A program made the position numbers and the translations under genes. A DNA stretch of 64,000 nucleotides from a bacterium (lineage in GTDB: Bacteria > Bacillota > Clostridia > Lachnospirales > Lachnospiraceae): NCBI GenBank assembly GCA_028724545.1, contig JAQYCU010000004.1, positions 41,436-105,435 on the forward strand. Direction: 5' to 3'. The notes under the pieces are model-generated. The model searched no databases and was not told where the DNA came from. It was given only the letters and a program-made list of their open reading frames with translations. Shown here piece by piece: positions 45,599 through 55,841 of this stretch (the stretch's first letter is position 1; each line of letters starts with the position of its first letter).

Positions 45599-47509
45599 AT
45601 GGGATTGTTTAGTAAATATTTTGTAGATGTAAAACGAGGAACAAAAATAACATATAGTGAAAGCGATTTACGCAAACTGGACCGGACCTATGAAAAAGAA
45701 GTTTTCAAAGAAAACCGTAAAAGGGTAATGTCACCTTTGCGCAAAGTGCCACAGCAGGCATATCTTACACAGTTAAGGGATTATGCCTTTGAAAGGGTAC
45801 TGGACAGTCATATGTATACCTTCCAGCATATTCTGGTAGTCCCAAATCCATATGATTTGGTGAAACAGTCTGCCCTGCTTTTGTTTAATTCTTCAAAAGA
45901 GCGAAAAGTGCGTTACCGTGTAATTGGTGATACACCGGAAGCTGATTTTGTGGGAGAAACTGATTTTACAACCAGACATCGTGTACCAATTATGGGACTT
46001 TACTTAAAGCGCAGTAATAAAGTTGAACTGGAACTGATTGACAGGGAAGAAAATGTAGTAAAGAGAAGAATGCTTCGGATTTATGTATCCGAAACACCAA
46101 GAAAAATCAAAGATGTAATTGGCACGGCAGATAACAAGAAAATGACACACTTTCCTTTTATTTTGGTTAATGGCGTATCCTTTAATCCATTGGCAGTTGA
46201 CTGCAACGGCGATATTCGTTATTCTCTTCAGCTGCGTACCAACAACATTGGTATGATTCCGTTGGAAAACGGTCATTTCTTATACGAAGACCGTACAGCT
46301 AACCGGATGAACAAGAAGGGCAGAATCAAACCGTGCCGTTATCATGAGATGGATTATATGGGACGAGTGTACCGTACTTTCTTACTGGACTTTTCGATTG
46401 CAGGAACCGTTGCACAAAAAGACAATTCCTTATTCTTAGTGACGGCATCAGACGAACAGCATACAGCCGATAAGATTGTAGAACTGGATATGAACAGTGG
46501 CAAAATCATCAAAGAGTGCGACCTTTCCTCTCTTTTGGGGGATAAGTACCGTAACCGTGGTGACTGGGCGACAATTTCATTCCTTTCTTACCATAAAAGT
46601 GACCTTATCGTTACCGTAAAACGTCTGCATACTGTTATTAAACTGAATTGGGAAACCTTACAGATTCAGTGGATTCTGGCTCCGGAAGCAATGTGGCAGG
46701 GAACAAAGGCAGCTTCCTTCCAGCTTCATGGCAATGCAGAGGTAGAGCAAATCTGCCGAAGACCTGATTCTGCATCAATTGTAGAATATGATGAGGAAAA
46801 GCAGACAGAGAAGATATTACTGTTTCAGGAACAGAGCATGGGTGACGTGCCGTTGGAAACAGCTGACAGTGAAAACTCTGCCGTTGCATTTTTGGAAGTG
46901 GATAACACGACTGGAGAATTTAGAACACTTTGCGTACATGACTGTGTGAAAAACCGTCGTTTCGGAAGTGCAATTTATTCAAAAGACCGTGAAAGAATCC
47001 TGATGTGTGCCGGTTTTATGAGCAAAGAAGAAGAAGGCAAAAAAGCGCAGTTTATTGAAATGGATAGTACAACAGGTGAGATATATCGTAATCTGTATTT
47101 TAGGAAAGCCTTTAATAAAGTATGGCTGTTTGAACCACAGATTAAGAAATTTGCACAGCCTGTTGAAACGACAGATAATGTGATTTTCGGAAGCCTGACA
47201 CCACCTGTACCATTTTCGGGACAGATGCCACAGGTTACGGAAGAACGAATTGACAGAGAATATTTCAGTGGAGCGCGTCTTTGCGATGATTTGTTTATCA
47301 GTTATATTCTGCCGGGAAGAGTAGACAGAATTTATTTTGCCGGCGAGCAACATACTTATGTTCAGGATTATTCTAATATGGTAGTGGGACGTGTGAAGTT
47401 CCCGTTTGCTATTCCATTAAAGGAATTAGAAGCTGATGAATATTATATTTATGTGGAAAGTCAGAATGTGGTACATCGTCTGAAAAACGAAATTAGAATT
47501 TTGGATTGA
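45599..47509 (+). CDS. Arylsulfotransferase-like (AssT family) protein
   Basis: 636 residues. An N-terminal beta-sandwich-like part (~60-160: [19 protein letters not shown]) precedes a repeated beta-strand region consistent with the six-bladed propeller of AssT arylsulfate sulfotransferases ([23 protein letters not shown] split by loops; [14 protein letters not shown]). AssT enzymes move sulfate between phenols without PAPS. I cannot confirm the catalytic histidine. There is no signal peptide, which is unusual, as many relatives are exported. cysD and cysNC follow after 50 bases, supporting a link to sulfate chemistry. RBS AGAGGA. Confidence 0.65.
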   Translation: MGLFSKYFVDVKRGTKITYSESDLRKLDRTYEKEVFKENRKRVMSPLRKVPQQAYLTQLRDYAFERVLDSHMYTFQHILVVPNPYDLVKQSALLLFNSSKERKVRYRVIGDTPEADFVGETDFTTRHRVPIMGLYLKRSNKVELELIDREENVVKRRMLRIYVSETPRKIKDVIGTADNKKMTHFPFILVNGVSFNPLAVDCNGDIRYSLQLRTNNIGMIPLENGHFLYEDRTANRMNKKGRIKPCRYHEMDYMGRVYRTFLLDFSIAGTVAQKDNSLFLVTASDEQHTADKIVELDMNSGKIIKECDLSSLLGDKYRNRGDWATISFLSYHKSDLIVTVKRLHTVIKLNWETLQIQWILAPEAMWQGTKAASFQLHGNAEVEQICRRPDSASIVEYDEEKQTEKILLFQEQSMGDVPLETADSENSAVAFLEVDNTTGEFRTLCVHDCVKNRRFGSAIYSKDRERILMCAGFMSKEEEGKKAQFIEMDSTTGEIYRNLYFRKAFNKVWLFEPQIKKFAQPVETTDNVIFGSLTPPVPFSGQMPQVTEERIDREYFSGARLCDDLFISYILPGRVDRIYFAGEQHTYVQDYSNMVVGRVKFPFAIPLKELEADEYYIYVESQNVVHRLKNEIRILD

Positions 47510-47559
47510 TGGCAGAAGACTCACGCTTGCAATCCAAAATGAAAATATTGGAGGTCAAG

Positions 47560-48459
47560 ATGAGTCAGTTAACCCATTTACAGGAACTTGAAGCAGAAGC
47601 AATTTATATTATCCGGGAAGTGGCTGCAGAATGTGAAAAACCCGTTATGCTGTATTCTATAGGAAAAGACAGCTCGGTTATGTTACATCTGGCATTAAAA
47701 GCATTTTATCCGGAAAAACCCCCTTTTCCATTTATGCATATTGATACAACATGGAAATTTAAAGAGATGATTGCATTTCGTGACAGAATTGCAAAGAAAT
47801 ATGGTCTGGATATGATTGTGTATTCCAATGAAGAAGGAATCAAACAGGGAATCAATCCGTTTGACCACGGTTCGGCTTATACGGACATTATGAAGACGCA
47901 GGCATTAAAGCAGGCACTTACAAAGTATGGCTTCACGGCAGCATTTGGTGGGGGACGCCGTGATGAAGAAAAGTCACGTGCCAAGGAAAGAATTTTTTCT
48001 TTCCGAAATAGTGAGCAGGCATGGGACCCAAAAAATCAAAGGCCAGAAATGTGGAAATTGTATAATACAAAAATATTCAAGGGGGAGAGCATTCGTGTAT
48101 TCCCCCTTTCAAACTGGACTGAAAAAGATATCTGGCAATATATCAGACAGGAAAATATAGAAATTGTTCCTCTTTATTTTGCTGATGTCAGACCTGTGGT
48201 TTATCGGGATGGAAATATTATTATGGTAGATGATGACAGAATGCGTTTACGTCCCGGTGAGAAAATAGAGCATAAGAAAATCCGTTTCCGTACATTAGGA
48301 TGTTATCCTCTGACTGGTGGAGTTGAGTCGGAGGCTACAACATTAGATGAGATTATTGAAGAAACGCTAAGTGCTGTTTCTTCTGAACGTACCAGCCGTG
48401 TTATCGACAACGAAGCTGCCGGCAGTATGGAAAGAAGAAAAAGGGAGGGATATTTCTAA
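47560..48459 (+). CDS. cysD: Sulfate adenylyltransferase subunit 2
   Basis: Forms APS from sulfate and ATP together with CysN. 299 residues, near the E. coli length of 302. The PP-loop [18 protein letters not shown], then [30 protein letters not shown], and [16 protein letters not shown] end ([16 protein letters not shown]) are present. GGAGG before 47560 fixes the start; the frame extends upstream without a site. One base separates its stop from the cysNC start codon. Confidence 0.96.
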   Translation: MSQLTHLQELEAEAIYIIREVAAECEKPVMLYSIGKDSSVMLHLALKAFYPEKPPFPFMHIDTTWKFKEMIAFRDRIAKKYGLDMIVYSNEEGIKQGINPFDHGSAYTDIMKTQALKQALTKYGFTAAFGGGRRDEEKSRAKERIFSFRNSEQAWDPKNQRPEMWKLYNTKIFKGESIRVFPLSNWTEKDIWQYIRQENIEIVPLYFADVRPVVYRDGNIIMVDDDRMRLRPGEKIEHKKIRFRTLGCYPLTGGVESEATTLDEIIEETLSAVSSERTSRVIDNEAAGSMERRKREGYF

Positions 48460-48460
48460 A

Positions 48461-50287
48461 ATGCAGAGTCTGTTAAAATTTATTACATGTGGTAGTGTAG
48501 ATGATGGAAAGTCCACATTGATTGGACATATGTTATATGATGCAAAATTGCTTTTTGCCGACCAGGAAAAAGCATTGGAACTTGACAGCAAAGTGGGAAG
48601 TAATGATGGGGCAATCGACTATTCTCTGTTGCTGGATGGCCTGATGGCAGAGAGAGAACAGGGAATCACAATAGATGTTGCATATCGCTATTTTACAACA
48701 GAACGGCGAAGTTTTATCGTAGCTGATACGCCGGGACATGAAGAATATACCAGAAATATGGCAGTTGGGGCTTCTTTTGCCGATTTGGCAGTTATTCTGG
48801 TTGATGCGTCAAAAGGTGTTTTAGTTCAGACAAGACGTCATACAAGAATCTGTGCCTTAATGGGAATACAGCATATTGTATATGCGATTAATAAAATGGA
48901 TTTGGTAGATTATGATGAAGAAGTTTATCAGCAGATAGTAAGTGATATTCATACCATGACGGCAGAATACGCATTTGACTCTCTTTATACGATTCCGGTA
49001 TCTGCTACGCAAGGTGATAATATAACAAATGCATCTGATAAGATGTGCTGGTATCACGGGAAGACGTTGCTTTCTTATCTGGAAGAGATTGATGTATCTG
49101 ACAAGACAAGTCAGAATGGTTTTGTTTTACCGATTCAGCGCGTCAGCCGTCCAAATCGTTCGTTCAGAGGATTTCAGGGACAGATAGAAGTAGGAAGTGT
49201 TTCCGTCGGAGATGAGATTGAAGTTCTCCCGAGCAGGACAAAAGCAAAAGTAGAATCTATTTATAATATGACAGAACAGGTGCAGAGTGCCCAGAAAGGA
49301 CAGGCTGTAACTATATCATTAGATTCTGAAATTGATATTTCCAGAGGCTGCGTTTTAGTTCGTGATACGGAACTAAAAACAGGTAAGATGTTTACGGCAA
49401 AAATCTTATGGATGGATGATTCCAAACTGGTAGCAGGCAAAAACTACTATTTGAAAATAGGAACACAGACGGTCCCTGCTGTTGTTATGAATATCAAGCA
49501 TAAAATTGATGTCAATACGGGCGATAAAGTAAAGGCAGAGCGAATTTTTAAAAACGAAATTGCTGTCTGCGATATCAGTTGTTCCGATAAGATTGTTTTT
49601 GATAAATTCAGTAATCACAAAGAACTGGGAAGTTTTATCCTGATTGACCGTGTCACGAATATGACTTCGGCCTGTGGCGTGGTTGAGCATTCTTTGCGGC
49701 GCGAAGAAAATCTGACTTGGCATGAGATGGATATTACAAGACAGTTGCGTGCAAGACAGAAAGGTCAGACACCGAAAACAATCTGGCTGACAGGTCTTTC
49801 CGGTGCCGGAAAATCAACGCTTGTCAATGAACTGGAAAAACGTTTCTTCGCAGAGGGAATGCACACAATGCTGTTAGATGGCGACAATGTGCGTATGGGA
49901 TTAAACAAAAACTTAGGTTTCCGGGAGACAGACCGTATTGAAAATATCAGACGGGTTTCAGAGGTTGCTAAACTGATGAATGATGCCGGACTAATTGTTT
50001 TAACATCCTTTATTTCTCCATATAGAAGAGACCGTCAGAGTGCAAGAGAAATTATTGGCACGGAAGACTTTATTGAAATTTATGTGGCAACGCCATTAGA
50101 AGAATGTGAAAAGAGGGATGTCAAAGGGTTATATCAAAAGGCGAGAACAGGAGAAATTCCAAATTTCTCAGGAATTTCCAGCCCGTATGAGCCACCGGAG
50201 CATCCGGAGATTACTGTAGATACGACAAATCAGACCATAGAAGAATCTGTTGAATATCTTTGGAATGAATTAAAAAAATACATATAA
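48461..50287 (+). CDS. cysNC: Bifunctional CysN/CysC: sulfate adenylyltransferase GTPase and APS kinase
   Basis: A 608-residue fusion, as in NodQ. Residues 1-~430 are the CysN GTPase: GSVDDGKSTLIG, DTPGHEEYTRNM, NKMDLVDY, followed by EF-Tu-like beta domains. Residues ~435-608 are APS kinase: LTGLSGAGKSTL, DGDNVRMGLNKNLGF and SFISPYRRDRQSAR. With CysD it makes PAPS. No PAPS reductase or sulfite reductase gene is near, so PAPS may be used as a sulfate donor. AAAAGGGAGGG precedes the ATG. Confidence 0.96.
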   Translation: MQSLLKFITCGSVDDGKSTLIGHMLYDAKLLFADQEKALELDSKVGSNDGAIDYSLLLDGLMAEREQGITIDVAYRYFTTERRSFIVADTPGHEEYTRNMAVGASFADLAVILVDASKGVLVQTRRHTRICALMGIQHIVYAINKMDLVDYDEEVYQQIVSDIHTMTAEYAFDSLYTIPVSATQGDNITNASDKMCWYHGKTLLSYLEEIDVSDKTSQNGFVLPIQRVSRPNRSFRGFQGQIEVGSVSVGDEIEVLPSRTKAKVESIYNMTEQVQSAQKGQAVTISLDSEIDISRGCVLVRDTELKTGKMFTAKILWMDDSKLVAGKNYYLKIGTQTVPAVVMNIKHKIDVNTGDKVKAERIFKNEIAVCDISCSDKIVFDKFSNHKELGSFILIDRVTNMTSACGVVEHSLRREENLTWHEMDITRQLRARQKGQTPKTIWLTGLSGAGKSTLVNELEKRFFAEGMHTMLLDGDNVRMGLNKNLGFRETDRIENIRRVSEVAKLMNDAGLIVLTSFISPYRRDRQSAREIIGTEDFIEIYVATPLEECEKRDVKGLYQKARTGEIPNFSGISSPYEPPEHPEITVDTTNQTIEESVEYLWNELKKYI

Positions 50288-50354
50288 TGGTATAAAGAAA
50301 ATAATTATTTTGGGGTTATGCCAGAATAAAAATAATCAATACAAAGTACAGAAA

Positions 50355-50392
50355 AGACCAGATTTCAGAAAATGGAATCTGGCCTTTTTTTT
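50355..50392 (+). terminator. Terminator after cysNC
   Basis: GACCAGATT (50356-50364) pairs with AATCTGGCC (50376-50384), then T8. Confidence 0.88.
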
Positions 50393-50470
50393 GCCACATT
50401 TTTTTCAATATTTCAACAAAAAGATGTCTTAAACTAAAAAAATAATTCAAAGAATGATGAGGCATATGAA

Positions 50471-51928
50471 ATGAGATGGGATAACCGGAAAGGAAAATTA
50501 TACCGTGCTTTCCTGAAAATAGGATTGATAGGATTTGGTGGTGGAAATGCACTGGTGCCAATTATTGAAAAAGAGGTGGTTGATGAACAAAAGGTAATTG
50601 GAAAGGCAGAATATGAGAAAGATATCGTAGTGGCGAGTATTACGCCGGGAGCCTTGCCTTTGGAAGTGGCAGTAGGTGTTGGAAAAAAGTGCTATGGCAT
50701 TCGTGGAATGTTAATGGCAGCGTTATTGATTTCATTGCCGGGAGCTGTTATGACATTGTTATTGCTTTCGGTATTAAACAGTGTGGAAAGCGTTGTACTG
50801 GAACAGATTGGTTTTTTGTCAGTTGGTATTACGGCATTTATTATGTGTATGCTGACGGGCTATATTATGCGTACTGTGGAAGAAGCAAAACAGGTTAGTA
50901 AAAAAAGTACTATTTTTACATTACTGATTATTGCCGGCGTGTTTGTTCTGACTATGGGAAAAAATGTATATTATTTGTTAGGAATCGATAGAACTCCTTT
51001 GTTTTCTTTATCTACAATACAAGTGCTGGCGTTAGCATTTTTTGTTTTATTCTACACGAAGTGTTCTTTTAATGCCCAAAATTTACTGGTGTCTGCCATT
51101 GTTGGAATCGTATATCTTTGCTGCGTCGGAAAAAGACAGATGATTACAAGTAACATGGTAGAAACAGTAGTAAAAATGGTTATGATACTGTTGTCTTTGT
51201 GGGGATTTTTACAGAGTATCCGGAAAGAGCAGAAAGTCAGCAAGGTGTCTGCTAAACAGCTTGTTAAAGAGAGTACCGTGTGGGTTGTATTGCTTGTCAC
51301 CTGTATGCTTCCTGCACTGTGGGTAAGAAAAGACAGTATTTATTTTATGCTGAAAGGCATTTTTTCTTCTTTGATTTCCTTTGGTGGAGGGGATGCCTAT
51401 CTAGTGGTGGCAGATGGTCTGTTTGTGAATGATGAGATGGTAGCAGAAGAAGTGTTTTATGGAAAACTGGTTCCTATTGTTAATATTCTCCCGGGTTCTA
51501 TATTGTGTAAAACGTTGACAGGAATCGGTTATCAGATGGGTTACCAGGTCAGCCAGAGCCATATACAGGGGCTGATAGTAGCATTACTGGGCTATGCCAG
51601 CAGTGTTGCTGCGTCGGGTGGTGTTTTTTGTGCAGGCTATTACATATTTCAGCGTTATAAAAAATTAGACATTTTTCATCTGCTTCGCCGCTTGATTAAG
51701 CCGATTATTTCCGGCCTTTTGCTTACCGTGATGCTTTCACTGGTAAAACAAAATATGTCAATTGGTTTGCAGGCAGTTTTTGGACCGGCACCAGTTATTG
51801 TGATAATGTTGTTTATTTTTTTTGCAGACTTATATTTATATCAAAAAAAGAAATCTTCCAATGCTGTTTTAGTAGTATTATCAGCAGTTGTTTCCTGCGT
51901 GCTGTGTAACTTTTTGAAAATGGTGTAG
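50471..51928 (+). CDS. chrA: Chromate transporter family protein (two CHR domains)
   Basis: A 485-residue membrane protein with two tandem CHR domains. The first starts at FLKIGLIGFGGGNALVPIIE (~15-35) with SITPGALPLEVAVG; the second starts at GIFSSLISFGGGDAYLVVAD (~300) with NILPGSILCKTLTG. About ten to twelve membrane segments. Chromate efflux is the named activity, but in gut anaerobes the natural anion could be sulfate-like. It follows the PAPS genes, though a terminator separates them. ATG at 50471 has GAGG nine bases upstream. Confidence 0.88.
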   Translation: MRWDNRKGKLYRAFLKIGLIGFGGGNALVPIIEKEVVDEQKVIGKAEYEKDIVVASITPGALPLEVAVGVGKKCYGIRGMLMAALLISLPGAVMTLLLLSVLNSVESVVLEQIGFLSVGITAFIMCMLTGYIMRTVEEAKQVSKKSTIFTLLIIAGVFVLTMGKNVYYLLGIDRTPLFSLSTIQVLALAFFVLFYTKCSFNAQNLLVSAIVGIVYLCCVGKRQMITSNMVETVVKMVMILLSLWGFLQSIRKEQKVSKVSAKQLVKESTVWVVLLVTCMLPALWVRKDSIYFMLKGIFSSLISFGGGDAYLVVADGLFVNDEMVAEEVFYGKLVPIVNILPGSILCKTLTGIGYQMGYQVSQSHIQGLIVALLGYASSVAASGGVFCAGYYIFQRYKKLDIFHLLRRLIKPIISGLLLTVMLSLVKQNMSIGLQAVFGPAPVIVIMLFIFFADLYLYQKKKSSNAVLVVLSAVVSCVLCNFLKMV

Positions 51929-52049
51929 TGTCATTTGAAAATGAAAACGGTTTCAGAAAGGAAATTAGAAAAATTCGTCTAAAAGTTGTAAGAAATATAC
52001 AAAAAGAGTTTTTAATTGTGTAATTTTTGTGTAAAATAATAAAAATCCA

Positions 52050-52078
52050 TTGCTTTTTACAGGACAAGAACGTATAAT
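52050..52078 (+). promoter_or_regulatory. Promoter of fucO
   Basis: TTGCTT (52050-52055), 17 bases, TATAAT (52073-52078). The gap 51929-52049 holds no gene. Confidence 0.7.
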
Positions 52079-52138
52079 ATAAAGTACAAAATGGTTCCGA
52101 GGAACTTGACTGATTAGAAAGGGAGGATACAATTTAAA

Positions 52139-53287
52139 ATGGTAAACAGATTTATTTTGAATGAAACATCATATCATGGAGCGAATGCGATTGGAAGCAT
52201 TGCTGACGAGGCAAAGGCAAGAGGTTTTCAGAAAGCTTTTGTATGTTCTGACCCGGATCTTGTAAAATTTGGAGTAACACAGAAGGTTTTGGATGTATTA
52301 GAGAAGAACGGACTTGCTTATGAATTATATTCTAATATTAAGCCAAATCCAACAATTGAAAATGTACAGACCGGTGTAGAAGCATTTAAAGCTGCACAGA
52401 CAGATTACCTGATTGCCATTGGTGGTGGTTCTTCAATGGATACTGCAAAAGCAATTGGTATAATTATTAACAATCCGGAATTTGCAGATGTTCGCAGTTT
52501 AGAGGGAGTAGCAGATACAAAGAACAAATCCGTTCCTATTTTTGCTGTACCAACGACTGCAGGAACAGCAGCAGAGGTTACAATCAATTACGTTATCACA
52601 GATGCAGAGAAGAATCGTAAGATGGTTTGTGTTGACCCACATGACATTCCGGTTGTTGCTTTTGTAGACCCGGATATGATGTCATCAATGCCAAAAGGTC
52701 TGACAGCTGCAACAGGTATGGATGCACTGACGCATGCGATTGAAGGCTATATTACGGCAGGAGCATGGGAGTTATCTGATATGTTCCACTTAAAAGCAAT
52801 CGAGATTATTGCAAGATCATTAAGAGGAGCAGTAGATAATACGCCGGAAGGCCGTGAAGGTATGGCTCTTGGCCAGTATGTTGCCGGAATGGGATTTTCT
52901 AACGTAGGTCTTGGTATTGTTCATTCTATGGCACATCCTCTTGGTGCTCTTTATGATACACCTCACGGAGTTGCCAATGCCATTATACTTCCAACAGTAA
53001 TGGAATATAATGCAGAAGCTACCGGCGAGAAGTATCGTGATATTGCGAAAGCAATGGGAGTAGAAGGTACGGAGAATATGTCGCAGGAAGAGTACAGAAA
53101 AGCTGCTGTAGATGCAGTAAAACAGCTTTCCAAAGATGTTGGTATCCCGGCAGACTTAAAGGATATTGTTAAGAAGGAAGATATTCCTTTCCTGGCACAG
53201 TCTGCATATGACGATGCCTGCAGACCAGGCAATCCAAAAGAAACATCTGTAGAAGATATCACGGCATTATATGAAAGCCTGATTTAG
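52139..53287 (+). CDS. fucO: Lactaldehyde reductase (1,2-propanediol oxidoreductase)
   Basis: An iron-dependent group III alcohol dehydrogenase of 382 residues, like E. coli FucO. IGGGSSMDTAKAIG binds NAD; PTTAGTAAEVTINYVITD and GMDALTHAIEGYI are close to FucO, giving likely metal ligands D~195 and H~199, and H~262 and H~276 in HSMAHPLG and DTPHGVANA. It reduces L-lactaldehyde from fucose or rhamnose breakdown to 1,2-propanediol, so fits with fucI and rhaD in the window although the three are unlinked. Confidence 0.92.
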   Translation: MVNRFILNETSYHGANAIGSIADEAKARGFQKAFVCSDPDLVKFGVTQKVLDVLEKNGLAYELYSNIKPNPTIENVQTGVEAFKAAQTDYLIAIGGGSSMDTAKAIGIIINNPEFADVRSLEGVADTKNKSVPIFAVPTTAGTAAEVTINYVITDAEKNRKMVCVDPHDIPVVAFVDPDMMSSMPKGLTAATGMDALTHAIEGYITAGAWELSDMFHLKAIEIIARSLRGAVDNTPEGREGMALGQYVAGMGFSNVGLGIVHSMAHPLGALYDTPHGVANAIILPTVMEYNAEATGEKYRDIAKAMGVEGTENMSQEEYRKAAVDAVKQLSKDVGIPADLKDIVKKEDIPFLAQSAYDDACRPGNPKETSVEDITALYESLI

Positions 53288-53375
53288 TACATAAAAAAGT
53301 ATGTTTCTCAGATTATATTCATTTTGTGCGTAGTATGAGGGGTGGATAAAGCAGGATTCCTCGACTATAAATAAA

Positions 53376-53412
53376 GCAAGTACAGGATTAAATGTCCTGT
53401 ACTTGTTTTTTG
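53376..53412 (+). terminator. Terminator after fucO
   Basis: CAAGTACAGGA, loop TTAAATG, TCCTGTACTTG then T6. Confidence 0.88.
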
Positions 53413-53516
53413 ATTTACTATGTTTTTTATAGTCGTTATACACATATTTTTGTTTTTATAGTTTTTCTTTTATATGTTGTTACGGATACAAAGGGGTTAT
53501 TTATTTTGTTGCTATC

Positions 53517-53548
53517 AAAAAAGGATGCCATTTAAGGCATCCTTTTTG
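53517..53548. terminator. Terminator of the minus-strand FnIII gene
   Basis: AAAAAGGATGCC, loop ATTTAA, GGCATCCTTTTT: symmetric A- and T-tracts, so it can work in either direction. Confidence 0.85.
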
Positions 53549-53571
53549 TGTTTCTTTTTTGCTGGTAACGG

Positions 53572-55101
53572 TTATCTTAATTTTGTTAATTTTGTTGCGA
53601 TAACACGGTCTACCGGATATTTTGAAGATTTGTACTGACAACTTGAATACAGTGTATATAAGTAATTTCCGTAAATGGCAATTCCTTCTGCTTTTGGAGG
53701 CAGCGTCAGTTTGCTGACAGCCTTTCCTTTCTTGACAGCACCACTCTTGGATGGCTTGCTAAGAGAAGGTTTGAAAGTCTGGATACAGGAAATATATTTT
53801 GCTGTTTTCGGATTTGTTTTATTGCTTCGTGTCAGATACAGATATCCCTTTTTATCAAAGGTAATTCCCTGTGTTCTGGCTGGAATGGTCATAGAATAAC
53901 GGCTTGTCAAAGTGTATTTTCCGTTTGTTTCGGAAATGCTGTAGCCATACATTTTGCTGGAAGCAGAACTTCCGGATTTTCCAATCCAGAGTGTCTTATC
54001 GTGATAAGTCATAACGCCTGCGCTTGTTTTCAACTGGCAGCTTCCGGTGTATGCGCTCAGTTCGTAGTAACTGTTTCCACTAATTGTTGCATTTGTCACA
54101 ACAGAATAAGGGAAATAAGATACGTAACTGCCTCTTGAAATCCAGATATTTTTGCCGTCATAAGCAAGACTTTCGACTTTTGCTTTGCTTGGCAATACAA
54201 TCGTGGTGATGTATGAGTGCGAAGAACGGCTCATAACGTAAATTACGGATTCACATTTTTTATTGGCATCATAGGCTGAGATTAAAATATATCCACCGGC
54301 CTGACACATTCCCTGAGGAATCATTCTTGTGCTTTCAAATCCACCGACATTCGTTGTTTTCATTCCCGGAATGGCAAATGATTTTGAGTAGACAGATTTT
54401 TTAGAAAGTGCCTCATATTTCTGGTATGCAGGGGAAGCATTAAACTTCTTTTTTGTTGTATAGAGTTTTGCATTTTTTGATGTGGAAGGTACGGAACAGG
54501 TTTTTGCAGAAGCAATACGCGAATAGGTACTTTCCAGCATTAAGTTATTCGTTACAACAAAGGAAGTGACTTTAAAATAGTAGGTCTTGTTCTTTTTCAA
54601 ATTTGTTTTTGTAAAAGAAGTAATAGAACTGCTGGTAATCGTTTTGATTCTTTTATAACTACCATTTTTTGAAGTGCTATAGTAAATTTTGTAACCACTT
54701 GCATCCGTCATTTCACTCCAGGTTAATTTTACTTTTTTGTAACCACCACGGATGGAAGAAATGCTTGGAGCTGTTGGCAGAACAATTGTGGAATCAGACA
54801 ATGTATCATCATCTGTATCCTGGTCTTTTGACGGATTTTTTTCGTTGTCATCATCATTTTCATCATCTTCATCATCATCAATATCGTTGCCATCATCCGT
54901 ATCGTCATCATCGTCGATGGCACCCGGAGATGTTACTGCTCCAGGGGAAGAAACTGTTGCCGGTGAAGAGCAAAGCGTCAGCATTTCTTTAAGAGTTGGT
55001 AAATTTTGTGCGTGGCTGTCTGCTTTTGCAAGGCCTGTACCGCTGAGAGTACTGATAATAAGAGCGATAGCAAGAAGCCAGGCAAGTTTTTTCTTTTTCA
55101 T
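53572..55101 (-). CDS. Secreted FnIII-domain protein, paralogue 1 (Asp-rich linker)
   Basis: 509 residues. Signal peptide ~1-27 (KKKKLAWLLAIALIISTLSG). A linker of SSPGAVTSPGAI and then ~35 mostly Asp, Glu and Asn residues (~62-98). A fibronectin type III domain at ~108-205 (GYKKVKLTWSEMTDASGYKIYYST). From ~215 to the end a beta-rich, possibly propeller-like region (SFAIPGMKTTNVGGFES; SLAYDGKNIWIS; RTQGITFDKKGYLYLTRSN) closing with YPVDRVIATKLTKLR. The same architecture occurs at 57.7 kb. No catalytic motif recognised. Calcium binding by the acidic linker is inference. Confidence 0.88.
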   Translation of the reverse strand: MKKKKLAWLLAIALIISTLSGTGLAKADSHAQNLPTLKEMLTLCSSPATVSSPGAVTSPGAIDDDDDTDDGNDIDDDEDDENDDDNEKNPSKDQDTDDDTLSDSTIVLPTAPSISSIRGGYKKVKLTWSEMTDASGYKIYYSTSKNGSYKRIKTITSSSITSFTKTNLKKNKTYYFKVTSFVVTNNLMLESTYSRIASAKTCSVPSTSKNAKLYTTKKKFNASPAYQKYEALSKKSVYSKSFAIPGMKTTNVGGFESTRMIPQGMCQAGGYILISAYDANKKCESVIYVMSRSSHSYITTIVLPSKAKVESLAYDGKNIWISRGSYVSYFPYSVVTNATISGNSYYELSAYTGSCQLKTSAGVMTYHDKTLWIGKSGSSASSKMYGYSISETNGKYTLTSRYSMTIPARTQGITFDKKGYLYLTRSNKTNPKTAKYISCIQTFKPSLSKPSKSGAVKKGKAVSKLTLPPKAEGIAIYGNYLYTLYSSCQYKSSKYPVDRVIATKLTKLR

Positions 55102-55198
55102 AAAATTCCTCCATTCAGATTAATATTGTTGTTATTATTAGCAAATATGGCAACAAAGACGGATGATATGCCAGTATTGCTGTATAACCAGATACTTT

Positions 55199-55207
55199 AT
55201 TGTAGCA
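55199..55207 (-). promoter_or_regulatory. Extended -10 promoter of FnIII paralogue 1
   Basis: On the minus strand TGCTACAAT (55207-55199); the -35 is poor. Palindrome A2 begins 47 bases upstream of it. Confidence 0.45.
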
Positions 55208-55253
55208 CAAATCTGACGTATCGTACAGTCTGGGGGAATCAAATGTTTTGTAA

Positions 55254-55401
55254 GGGGACTGTGATAAAAACAGACTTCCTTGCAGCAGCACGCTTTCGCT
55301 TGGAAAAAAGCACAGTGGTGCATAAATAGGCAAAATACGCCTATTAAGCACCAGTGCTTTTTTAACAGCTGCTTTCAGGAAGTCTGTTTTTATCACAGCC
55401 C
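55254..55401 (+). repeat. Composite element, locus 2: palindrome A2
   Basis: 148 bp, same form as A1. Basal arms GTGATAAAAACAGA and TCTGTTTTTATCAC, apex ATAGGC/GCCTAT, and the unpaired CACGCTTTCGCTTGG. Against A1 the basal and apical arms differ in sequence but both sides change together. Confidence 0.9.
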
Positions 55402-55677
55402 ATTTAGAAATTGGCTGTTGTAGTAATTTTTGTAGCTATTTACAACTGTGAATGCTGTGTTTACGAATTGGCTATTCTGCAGTTTTTTGCAAATTAGATG
55501 AGCTGTTGTATAGTAATTTGTTTTATTACAAACATAGAGCCATAAAATGTCTATTTTACAGACTTTTTGTGGATGAATAGTCTAAACTGTAAATCTAATG
55601 TTTGCAAGTTGTCAGGTCTGCAGTTTTTTGATGGTTGGTTGCAACTGTCGGTTTTGCATAGAACCACGACCTGAATT
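55402..55677 (+). other. Spacer of composite element, locus 2
   Basis: 276 bases without a gene, starting ATTTAGAAATTGGCTGTTGTAG, here written in part: ATTGGCTGTTGTAG and CTATTTACAACTG recur in the reverse complement at locus 3 (59342-59563), as does GCATAGAACCACGACCTGAA near B2. The middle is more decayed than at locus 3. Confidence 0.7.
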
Positions 55678-55826
55678 GCCTGCCAGCATAGGCTTCCTTT
55701 TCTGTGAAAGGGTGCTTTCAAACTCGCCAGTACTTGTATCCTGTTTTTCAGGATACTATGTACTGCTGCGTAGTTTGAGCAGCGAGAGCGTGCCCTTGTC
55801 AGAAAAGGAAGCCTGTGTTGGCAGGT
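55678..55826 (+). repeat. Composite element, locus 2: palindrome B2
   Basis: 149 bp, exactly the length of B1 and B3. Outer arms AGGCTTCCTTTTCTG and CAGAAAAGGAAGCCT replace the unrelated arms of B1 but pair fully. The inner core (GGGTGCTTTCAAACTCGCC to GCAGCGAGAGCGTGCCC) is almost unchanged. It ends 15 bases from the sulfotransferase stop codon. Confidence 0.9.
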
Positions 55827-55841
55827 ACATATTAACCGACA

